From Candidatus Parcubacteria bacterium (GTDB lineage: Bacteria > Patescibacteriota > Minisyncoccia > Phycocordibacterales > CAIJYI01), in contig JAPLYL010000001.1 in NCBI GenBank assembly GCA_026395595.1, positions 70,174-115,516 on the forward strand: DNA of 45,343 bases. The letters are read 5' to 3'. The position numbers and the translations under genes are program-made. The notes beneath the pieces are model-generated. The model had not been told where the DNA came from and did not search any database. It worked only from the letters and a program-made list of their open reading frames with translations. Shown here one piece after another: positions 15,382 to 20,517 of this stretch (its first letter is position 1; every line of letters starts with the position of its first letter).

Positions 15382-15409
15382 AAAAATCCGCTCACCGCGG
15401 ATTTTTCTT
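15382..15409. terminator. Bidirectional terminator between the HD gene and tRNA-Phe
   Basis: AAAAATCCGC/GCGGATTTTT with loop TCACC. T-runs lie on both strands. Confidence 0.85.
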
Positions 15410-15411
15410 TG

Positions 15412-15485
15412 TGCCCAGGGGCAGAGTTGAACTGCCGACCCTTGGTTCTTCAGACCAATGCTCTAACCAACTGAGCTACCTGGGC
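15412..15485 (-). tRNA. tRNA-Phe (GAA)
   Basis: Acceptor GCCCAGG/CCTGGGC; anticodon loop CTGAAGA with GAA; T-arm GGCAG-TTCAACT-CTGCC; discriminator A; no CCA encoded. Confidence 0.95.
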
Positions 15486-15521
15486 ATTTTCTCAAAATTT
15501 TGTTTTTGTGTCTTTCTGTCC

Positions 15522-15545
15522 AAAACAGCTACCTGGGGCTGTTTT
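15522..15545 (-). terminator. Hairpin after the 79-aa gene, possibly a weak terminator
   Basis: AAAACAGC/GCTGTTTT, 8-bp stem with an 8-nt loop. Only four T follow on the minus strand. The loop repeats 11 nt of the tRNA-Phe 5' end (AGCTACCTGGG). Confidence 0.4.
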
Positions 15546-15605
15546 ATTCTTCTGTCTATTGTCTATTTATACTCGTTTTTGGCTCTTTTGTAAAGAAATC
15601 GCGAT

Positions 15606-15845
15606 TTATGGCTTTGCGCCCGGAAGTAATTTTGAAGCCTGTTCATACAGATTCATCATTTTCTCAATATACGGCTGAGCATAGTAAAACGAACCGAACA
15701 TCAATCCGATAATAACAAACCAATAAAAAAACTTAAATACCCTTCCCCACATCATACTGGAGTGAAGATCACGCAGTAACTCGTTGTTCTCCTTCTCTAT
15801 TTTGTATGTTTCTTCTAAGAGCTTTTCTTCTTTTGGTTCCAACAT
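15606..15845 (-). CDS. Small coiled-coil membrane protein, 79 aa
   Basis: An N-terminal charged coiled coil (EEKLLEETYKIEKENNELLR), one membrane helix (about residues 38-57, FYWFVIIGLMFGSFYYAQPY) and a short tail. The ATG at 15845 is chosen because TATCAT ends 7 nt upstream; a longer reading to 15950 would cover both promoters and the folD start. No named family is recognised. It is divergent from folD. Confidence 0.75.
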   Translation of the reverse strand: MLEPKEEKLLEETYKIEKENNELLRDLHSSMMWGRVFKFFYWFVIIGLMFGSFYYAQPYIEKMMNLYEQASKLLPGAKP

Positions 15846-15852
15846 GTTTATC

Positions 15853-15881
15853 ATGATACCAAAAAATGAGAGGAAAATCAA
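15853..15881 (-). promoter_or_regulatory. Leaderless promoter of the 79-aa gene
   Basis: TTGATT (15876-15881), 17-nt spacer and TATCAT (15853-15858), 7 nt before the ATG at 15845. Confidence 0.65.
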
Positions 15882-15884
15882 TTT

Positions 15885-15913
15885 TTGATATAAATGCAAA
15901 ATAATACTATAAT
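15885..15913 (+). promoter_or_regulatory. Leaderless promoter of folD
   Basis: TTGATA (15885-15890), 17-nt spacer and TATAAT (15908-15913), 7 nt before the ATG at 15921. It stands back to back with the minus promoter, the two -35 boxes being 3 nt apart. The ATG at 15894 lies inside this promoter and is rejected. Confidence 0.7.
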
Positions 15914-15920
15914 CACTTCT

Positions 15921-16745
15921 ATGATCATAAACGGAAAACAGATTGCGCAAGAAATAAAAGATGCGCTTAAAAAAGAAGCGGCAACGCTTCCCCGAAAATT
16001 ACGGCTGGATATCATCTATGCCGGAACCGATCCCGTTATTGAAAACTTCCTCGGAATGAAAATAAGGGTCGGAAAGGAAATCGGTGTGGATACGATTGTG
16101 CACCGATTACCAGAATCTATTTCTCAAAAAGAACTCATCGCGCATATAAAAAGCATCGGGAGCGATTCGTCGGCTGATGGAATGCTTGTCCAACTCCCAT
16201 TGCCGGGAGGAATGGATATTCAAGAAATTCTAAACACCGTACCCCCGGAAAAAGACGTTGATGTTCTGTCTGATTCGGCGCTGAAATTATTTTCCGAAAA
16301 CAAAACTGACAACATTTCTCCTGTTGCCGGAGCCTTTATGGAAATACTTCAAAGGAACAACGTTTCTTTGAAAAGTAAAAAGATTGTTATCTTGGGTCGC
16401 GGGCGCCTTGTGGGAAAACCGTTCGCCATTTGTGTAGAAAGAGAGGGCGCGGATGTTACCTATCTAAACAGTACGACAGGAGATCCTGTTCCTCATCTTT
16501 TAAAAGCGGACATCATCGCCACGGGTATGGGAAAACCGCATTTCATCAAACCGGAAATGATACGCGAAGGTGTGATAATTTTAGACGGAGGCACATCAGA
16601 AAAAAACGGCAAAATAGTCGGCGATGCTGATCCCGCATGCGCCGAAAAATGCCAAATCTTTACTCCCGTACCGGGAGGAATCGGGCCGATTACCGTGGCA
16701 TTAATTTTTAAAAATCTATTGAATGCAACAAAACGACGAGTTTAA
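15921..16745 (+). CDS. folD: FolD: methylene-THF dehydrogenase / methenyl-THF cyclohydrolase, divergent
   Basis: 274 aa. It interconverts methylene-, methenyl- and formyl-tetrahydrofolate and pairs logically with glyA and the PurN-like gene here. The catalytic Lys is kept in ENFLGMK, but the usual Tyr of the YxxxK motif is Phe. The substrate loop GMLVQLPLPGG and PPEKDVD are present, while the following GFH is replaced by VLS and the CTPxG segment reads SPVAG. The NADP site GRGRLVGKPFA and C-terminal PVPGGIGPITVA are intact. Cyclohydrolase activity may be altered; this is inference from the substitutions. Confidence 0.88.
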   Translation: MIINGKQIAQEIKDALKKEAATLPRKLRLDIIYAGTDPVIENFLGMKIRVGKEIGVDTIVHRLPESISQKELIAHIKSIGSDSSADGMLVQLPLPGGMDIQEILNTVPPEKDVDVLSDSALKLFSENKTDNISPVAGAFMEILQRNNVSLKSKKIVILGRGRLVGKPFAICVEREGADVTYLNSTTGDPVPHLLKADIIATGMGKPHFIKPEMIREGVIILDGGTSEKNGKIVGDADPACAEKCQIFTPVPGGIGPITVALIFKNLLNATKRRV

Positions 16746-16760
16746 TCCTCGTCGTTTTGT
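16730..16760 (+). terminator. folD terminator overlapping the stop codon
   Basis: AAAACGACGAG/CTCGTCGTTTT, 11-bp stem. The loop contains the TAA stop (16743-16745). Confidence 0.85.
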
Positions 16761-16773
16761 TATTTGTAAATTA

Positions 16774-17259
16774 TCAAACAAAGTATTCTTTTAATTTCTT
16801 TGTACTTTCTCTTATCTTTATCAATTCAAATTCATTGGAATATTCTTCTTTCGCAAAATCCATTATCTTCATGACATTATTAACTTTTCTTTTATACTCA
16901 AACATCCATGAGTGCCAAGGAAACATCCAAACATGAAAATGAGACGAGGAGCTTGGTTCTTCTTGAACGATAGTTATTTCGTCAATTCCCAATTTTTCTT
17001 TCATCGCCCTCCTGCATTTAATTAAAAAACGACAGAGGTCTGTTTGTTCGGCATCTGTAAATTCCAGAATAGATTTAACATGTCTTTTAGACGCGATAAT
17101 TACAAACCCTTCTATCGGATATTCAAAATCTTGTTCAGCAACAAAATATTCAGTTTCTGCGATTCTTTCGACAGGCAAAGAAACCTCTCCACTCTGAATT
17201 GAACAAGCGATACAATCAATATTATGTTCTGTTCCTGATATATCTTTTATCGTGACCAT
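16774..17259 (-). CDS. HIT-like protein (diadenosine polyphosphate hydrolase type)
   Basis: 161 aa. An N-terminal segment with two Cys (HNIDCIACSI) is typical of HIT proteins with a zinc site. GFVIIASKRHVKSILEFTD fits the HIT substrate-binding region, and SSHFHVWMFPWH is the HIT triad region. Its pattern is H-x-H-x-W, with the third His replaced by Trp. The catalytic middle His appears kept. The ATG at 17259 is preferred; longer readings run into the tRNA genes. Confidence 0.75.
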   Translation of the reverse strand: MVTIKDISGTEHNIDCIACSIQSGEVSLPVERIAETEYFVAEQDFEYPIEGFVIIASKRHVKSILEFTDAEQTDLCRFLIKCRRAMKEKLGIDEITIVQEEPSSSSHFHVWMFPWHSWMFEYKRKVNNVMKIMDFAKEEYSNEFELIKIRESTKKLKEYFV

Positions 17260-17347
17260 AATCGTGACTTTCAGCTTTAAATTTTTAATCTTCGTTGGTG
17301 CCCTCGGCAGGAATCGAACCTGCATCAGCTCGCCCCGTTATAAATTG

Positions 17348-17419
17348 TCCTCTTGGCAGGAATCGGACCTGCATCAGCTCGTTAGGAGTGAGCTATTCTA
17401 TCCATTGAACTACAAGAGG
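17348..17419 (-). tRNA. tRNA-Arg (CCU), nested inside another tRNA-like gene
   Basis: Acceptor CCTCTTG/CAAGAGG; D-stem GTTC/GAAT; anticodon loop CTCCTAA with CCT; T-arm GCAGG-TCCGATT-CCTGC; discriminator A; no CCA. There is an A-C mismatch at the last anticodon-stem pair (31-39). All parts needed for a functional tRNA are present. Confidence 0.88.
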
Positions 17420-17445
17420 AAAATTTATAACAGGGTGAGCTATTC

Positions 17446-17481
17446 CCCACCCGACTGAACGACATCAGTCGTTCGGGCGGG
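17446..17481 (-). repeat. 36-nt GC-rich hairpin inserted in the outer tRNA D-loop
   Basis: CCCGCCC pairs with GGGTGGG and GAACGAC with GTCGTTC around loop TGAT. It lies exactly between D-loop position 21 and D-stem position 22 as judged from the inner tRNA. Confidence 0.75.
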
Positions 17482-17510
17482 TATCCATTGAACTACGAAG
17501 GCAGACGACG

Positions 17511-17592
17511 AAGATTTATGATTTAAGATTCAGGATTTATGAACACGCAGGTCGTCATTCTTAAATCTTTAATCATAAACCTTAAATCCCCG
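17511..17592. repeat. AT-rich imperfect inverted repeat upstream of the nested tRNA
   Basis: Words such as GATTTATGATTTAAGATT on the left are loosely complementary to CTTAAATCTTTAATCATAAA on the right. A closely similar element lies at 19263-19340, also just upstream of a minus-strand tRNA gene. Confidence 0.45.
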
Positions 17593-17598
17593 TTCGTT

Positions 17599-17838
17599 CT
17601 AGAGTCCGAGAGAGCTGACGAGTCTTGGTTTGTCAAAACCGATAACCGGCTCGCTTTCCCCTTCTACGGTAATGACGGGAACCCCCATTTGTCCGGTAAG
17701 TTCCAACATTTCTTTTCTTTTTTCAATATCCGTCCCGACATTGTATTCTTCAAAAGGCACGTTATTGGCGGTGAAAAAATCTTTCGCCATTTTGCAATAC
17801 ATGCACGTAGAAGTGGTGTATATTTTTACTTTTTTCAT
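17599..17838 (-). CDS. Glutaredoxin-like protein (NrdH/Grx type)
   Basis: 79 aa, a single thioredoxin fold. The redox motif is Cys12-Met-Tyr-Cys15 in TTSTCMYCKMAKDFF. The cis-Pro segment is GVPVITVEG and the C-terminal GFDKPRLVSSL fits glutaredoxins. It is a cytosolic thiol-disulfide carrier, and the partner is unknown. A -10-like TAATAT lies 9 nt before the ATG. Confidence 0.88.
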   Translation of the reverse strand: MKKVKIYTTSTCMYCKMAKDFFTANNVPFEEYNVGTDIEKRKEMLELTGQMGVPVITVEGESEPVIGFDKPRLVSSLGL

Positions 17839-17965
17839 AAAATCTTTATATTATTGAATAACATACGCAGTATAGCACAAGAACACTTATTTGAAAATTT
17901 GCTCGGTTTTGCGCCATATGATACTCTTTCTAAAGAGATATGTTCAAAAAAAGGAGTAAGGAGAG

Positions 17966-18403
17966 ATGGAAAAAGTAAAAATAGATGCAGTAGCCTATCA
18001 TGAAGCGGGGCATGCCTTCGTTGCTGTAATGACAAACAAGATACGCGTCAAAAAAGTTTTTTATGACGGGGCGGAAGGATATACGGAGACCGAGTGGCTT
18101 TCGGGAAATATAAATTTTGAAAAACTTTGCTTTTTCCTCGCAGGAGAAATTTCCGAATACCGATTATCGGAAAATTTTTCAGAAATCAATTCCGGCATAG
18201 ACCGAAAGAACACAGAAGACGTTCTCTTCCTCATTTCAGGAAAAAGAGAAGAACAATATGCCTTCTGGCTGAAAGCGATAAAAACCGTTAACGAGTGGAT
18301 TGATGATCCGAAAAATGCGGAAAAAATAAAAAGAATCGCGAAAGATCTTATGATAAAATCAACCCTTTCAGAAGAAGATATACGGGCGATAATGAGCGAA
18401 TAA
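17966..18403 (+). CDS. Stand-alone HEXXH protein resembling the FtsH (M41) peptidase active-site segment
   Basis: 145 aa. The N-terminus is AVAYHEAGHAFVAVM with zinc-binding His12-Glu13-x-x-His16, the same A-x-H-E-A-G-H pattern as FtsH. There is no AAA+ domain and no membrane helix. A possible third ligand is an acidic residue in INSGIDRKNTEDV (FtsH uses an Asp). The C-terminal half is helical (YAFWLKAIKTVNEWIDDP, then LSEEDIRAIMSE). AAGGAG/GGAGAG precedes the ATG. Proteolytic activity is inferred from the motif alone. Confidence 0.75.
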   Translation: MEKVKIDAVAYHEAGHAFVAVMTNKIRVKKVFYDGAEGYTETEWLSGNINFEKLCFFLAGEISEYRLSENFSEINSGIDRKNTEDVLFLISGKREEQYAFWLKAIKTVNEWIDDPKNAEKIKRIAKDLMIKSTLSEEDIRAIMSE

Positions 18404-18406
18404 GAG

Positions 18407-18440
18407 AAACCCCGTGCGTCGTATCGCACGGGGGTTTTTT
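18407..18440 (+). terminator. Intrinsic terminator of the HEXXH gene
   Basis: AACCCCGTGCG pairs with CGCACGGGG plus T's across loop TCGTAT, followed by TTTTTT. It overlaps the last base pairs of the convergent formyltransferase gene. Confidence 0.85.
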
Positions 18441-19104
18441 ATGCCGTCTTCGGCAAAAAGCGATAACCTTCAGGAACAATAAGAGACTTCGGATCTTTTC
18501 CGTCCCATGATATTTTTTTATGAATGACCATGTCAGTGATAACCCACTGAAAAAGATGTTCAAAACCCTTCACTCTTTCCTGTAATATCTTCGGCGTATC
18601 AGTCGGATAGATTGGAACCGGATATTCAAAGAATACCGGACCTTTATCGTACTCGTCCGTTACGAAATGCATAGATACCGCCGTATCTTTTATATATCCT
18701 TTTTGATACGCATCTATGACCGCCCGATGAATATGTATTCCGTACATTCCACGGCCGCCAAAAGCAAGTCTTGCGGGGTGGATGTTAAAAGTTGTTCTCG
18801 GGTCATAACCTTCCATTTTCTTCAACCAACCAGAAAGAGCAACCCATTCACCCCCATGTTTGCGTATTACATAATTATAATTACGAACGTCATAAGGCCC
18901 GGGAAACCAAAGGAAACGGATTCCATTCGCTTCCGCTTTTCTTCTTATTCCCCCAAATCGATGAGAAGAAACCGCACCGACGATATTCGCATCTAACATT
19001 CCATTTTTTTGCGCGTCAACCAATGCTTCAAATCCGCTTCCTCCTTCTTTTTTTGTTCCAGAAGCAAAAACAAGCAATCTTGGTTTATTTTCTTTTTTCT
19101 CCAT
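18439..19104 (-). CDS. PurN-like phosphoribosylglycinamide formyltransferase
   Basis: 221 aa. Formyltransferase-fold features are VFASGTKKEGGSGFEALVDA at the N-terminus, catalytic Asn/His in FNIHPARLAFGGRGMYG and Asp in VSMHFVTDEYDKGPVFFE. It would pass a formyl group from formyl-THF to GAR in purine synthesis, using cofactor made by FolD and GlyA. No other pur gene is in the window, so another formyl acceptor is possible. The ATG at 19104 is fixed by AGGAGG; the longer reading runs through tRNA-Gly. Confidence 0.8.
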   Translation of the reverse strand: MEKKENKPRLLVFASGTKKEGGSGFEALVDAQKNGMLDANIVGAVSSHRFGGIRRKAEANGIRFLWFPGPYDVRNYNYVIRKHGGEWVALSGWLKKMEGYDPRTTFNIHPARLAFGGRGMYGIHIHRAVIDAYQKGYIKDTAVSMHFVTDEYDKGPVFFEYPVPIYPTDTPKILQERVKGFEHLFQWVITDMVIHKKISWDGKDPKSLIVPEGYRFLPKTA

Positions 19105-19147
19105 TCGTTCCTCCTGTAAAAAAACTCCAGATTTCTTTATATCATAC

Positions 19148-19183
19148 AAAGCAAAAAATCGCCATATGGCGATTTTTTGCTTT
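19148..19183. terminator. Palindromic terminator after tRNA-Gly
   Basis: AAAAAATCGCCAT/ATGGCGATTTTTT, perfect palindrome, just past the tRNA 3' end on the minus strand. Confidence 0.8.
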
Positions 19184-19185
19184 TG

Positions 19186-19256
19186 TGCGAGTAGGGAGAA
19201 TCGAACTCCCGCCCACTGCTTGGGAAGCAGCAGTTCTGCCACTAAACTATACTCGC
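19186..19256 (-). tRNA. tRNA-Gly (CCC)
   Basis: Acceptor GCGAGTA/TACTCGC; anticodon loop TTCCCAA with CCC; T-arm GGGAG-TTCGATT-CTCCC; discriminator A; no CCA. Confidence 0.95.
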
Positions 19257-19262
19257 GGGACG

Positions 19263-19340
19263 ATGATTTAAGATTTATGATTTATGAAAAAACGTAAACT
19301 TCGTATTCTTAAATCCTAAATCATGAATCGTAAATCACTT
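19263..19340. repeat. AT-rich imperfect inverted repeat upstream of tRNA-Gly
   Basis: The left GATTTAAGATTTATGATTTA and right AAATCCTAAATCATGAATCG are loosely complementary. It shares words with the element at 17511-17592. No gene is seen. Confidence 0.45.
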
Positions 19341-19347
19341 ATTCATA

Positions 19348-19746
19348 CTACCTGAAAAAATTTAAAAATCTAGACCATGCGGACGGCTCGGGGGCTGACT
19401 CTTTTGTTGTGGTTGCTTGTGGAGTATCAACCACTAAAATAACTCCTTCCCCTTCCTTCCCTACCATAAATTTTTCTCGGATCTCGGATTCTTGACCTCT
19501 CTCTGTTTTCAAAAAACTTACTCTTTTTTCCAAGTCTGTTTTTCTTTCTTCCAGACTACGAAGTTCGGCTTTGGCTTCGTTCGCTTTCCGAACCGCTTCT
19601 CGATTGGTTTGATACAATCCCCATATCCGACTCGCAAAAAACACAAAAAGGATTGCTAAAAAAACCAGCATCGGACTAGAGTACATCAGCCGTCTTGTCT
19701 TTTGTTTTTCTTTAAAATCAAGCATCTTGTTTTTGATATCTGACAA
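19348..19746 (-). CDS. DivIC/FtsB-like cell-division protein
   Basis: 132 aa. A cytoplasmic N-terminus leads to one membrane helix (about residues 22-44), then a coiled coil (about 48-85: REAVRKANEAKAELRSLEER). The family-typical segment ESEIREKFMVGKEGEGVILV follows, and the tail is Pro/Thr-rich. It would sit in the divisome with FtsL-like partners. The best start is TTG at 19746, just after a TATACT box; ATG at 19725 is the alternative. It is divergent from the 37-aa gene. Confidence 0.82.
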   Translation of the reverse strand: MSDIKNKMLDFKEKQKTRRLMYSSPMLVFLAILFVFFASRIWGLYQTNREAVRKANEAKAELRSLEERKTDLEKRVSFLKTERGQESEIREKFMVGKEGEGVILVVDTPQATTTKESAPEPSAWSRFLNFFR

Positions 19747-19762
19747 TGATAGTATATCTCAT

Positions 19763-19876
19763 ATGGCATTCTTCAGCAAAAAAAATAAGAAAAAAGTGGA
19801 GTTTATTTGGGCAATTATCAGCGTTCTGGTAGCCATCAGCATGGTACTTTTGTATATGCCAAGTTTATTTCAATAA
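19763..19876 (+). CDS. Tiny membrane protein, 37 aa
   Basis: MAFFSKKNKKKVEFIWAIIS continues into a hydrophobic helix VLVAISMVLLYMPSLFQ. The pattern of basic N-terminus then single helix, and the divergent position next to the DivIC-like gene, suggest a real membrane peptide. TTGTTT (19727-19732), 17 nt and TAGTAT (19750-19755) lie 7 nt before the ATG, again a leaderless layout. No family is recognised. Confidence 0.6.
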   Translation: MAFFSKKNKKKVEFIWAIISVLVAISMVLLYMPSLFQ

Positions 19877-19950
19877 AGAAATTATCGAAAAAAAAAGACT
19901 CCTGAAAGTATTTTTTATAAGATTAAAAAGATACGCCAAAAACGAAACAT

Positions 19951-19978
19951 TTGATTTATTTTTTTATTCGTGTATACT
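19951..19978 (+). promoter_or_regulatory. Promoter of the unclassified small RNA
   Basis: TTGATT (19951-19956), 16-nt spacer and TATACT (19973-19978), the latter preceded by TG. Confidence 0.6.
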
Positions 19979-19984
19979 CGTAAT

Positions 19985-20147
19985 TGGAGCGGAGGCAAGG
20001 ATTAGTGAGTTGCGACTCGCCCCTACCTTTGTAAAGACCCGGAACGGCACAAGGATGTGCTGCGAAAGGAAAAAATTAGCTTGTGTGAAAACATAAGTGA
20101 TTACGGAAAAGGACGAAGCACTTCGGTGTTTCGTCCTTCTTTTTTTT
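19985..20147 (+). ncRNA. Unclassified small RNA gene, about 160 nt
   Basis: It has its own promoter and terminator and no open reading frame worth calling. G+C is clearly higher than in the flanks. Visible hairpins are GAGT-TGCG-ACTC, GCACA-AGGA-TGTGC nested in CCTTTG/CGAAAGG, and a possible closing helix CGTAAT (19979-19984)/ATTACG near 20100. I checked for hallmarks of SRP RNA, tmRNA, RNase P RNA and 6S RNA and could not establish any. A housekeeping RNA too divergent to recognise is possible. Confidence 0.6.
20109..20147 (+). terminator. Intrinsic terminator of the small RNA
   Basis: AAGGACGAAGCAC pairs with GTGTTTCGTCCTT (one G-U) around a TTCG tetraloop, followed by a T-rich run. Confidence 0.9.
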
Positions 20148-20156
20148 CAAAAACGC

Positions 20157-20185
20157 TTGACAATATTGATTTTATAGTTTATACT
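20157..20185 (+). promoter_or_regulatory. Promoter of the 88-aa gene
   Basis: Consensus TTGACA (20157-20162), 17-nt spacer and TATACT (20180-20185). A leader of about 26 nt ends in GGAGA. Confidence 0.8.
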
Positions 20186-20217
20186 ATATTAGGTATTAAT
20201 GTTCTTGGAGAATTATA

Positions 20218-20484
20218 ATGTTGTCATTATTAAAAAAAATATTGATCGGAATTTTATTTGCATATATAGTGAGTGCAAACTTCTGGTTCACTACAGAAGG
20301 TGTTCTTTCTGAAATAAGAAAGGTGGACGCGGGAACCTATCATATCTATGTTGAAAAAGTAAACGTGAAGCCATTCAAAACAACGGTGGACGTAAAAATT
20401 AACTACACAGATAAACTTCCACAATATCGATATTGTGTAGACTCAAATATACTTTTCTTATACAAAGTCTATCTATGCGAATAA
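20218..20484 (+). CDS. Small anchored or exported protein, 88 aa
   Basis: A hydrophobic N-terminal helix (LLKKILIGILFAYIVSANFW) then a beta-rich domain (GTYHIYVEKVNVKPFKTTVD). There are two Cys (VDSNILFLYKVYLCE region), which could form a disulfide outside the cell. A strong promoter, GGAGA and a terminator frame it as its own unit. No family is recognised. Confidence 0.72.
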   Translation: MLSLLKKILIGILFAYIVSANFWFTTEGVLSEIRKVDAGTYHIYVEKVNVKPFKTTVDVKINYTDKLPQYRYCVDSNILFLYKVYLCE

Positions 20485-20488
20485 GCCT

Positions 20489-20517
20489 ATCGCGAGGTAA
20501 AACCTCGCGATTTTTTA
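20489..20517 (+). terminator. Intrinsic terminator of the 88-aa gene
   Basis: ATCGCGAGGT/ACCTCGCGAT with loop AAA and a T6 run. It overlaps the lepA stop on the other strand. Confidence 0.88.

Larger units (their letters stand above)
17299..17502 (-). other. tRNA-like gene interrupted by a whole tRNA-Arg in the anticodon loop and a hairpin in the D-loop
   Basis: On the minus strand, acceptor GCCTTCG (17496-17502) pairs with CGAGGGC (17300-17306). TA at positions 8-9, D-stem GTTC/GAAT, anticodon stem GCTC/GAGC and T-arm GCAGG-TTCGATT-CCTGC are all present, with discriminator A. Where the 7-nt anticodon loop should be, there is a 14-bp helix (CCCTGTTATAAATT paired with AATTTATAACGGGG, one G-U) capped by the complete tRNA-Arg at 17348-17419. 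The D-loop carries a 36-nt hairpin (17446-17481). No U33-N-N-N loop is visible for the outer RNA. Outer and inner tRNAs share most D-, anticodon- and T-arm sequence, so one arose from the other. Confidence 0.75.

Noticed and set aside
19985-20147. SRP RNA, 6S RNA, tmRNA or RNase P RNA identity for the small RNA
   Set aside because: CCGGAA near the middle recalls the SRP tetraloop, but the flanking AGCAG-type internal loop is missing; other hallmarks were not found.
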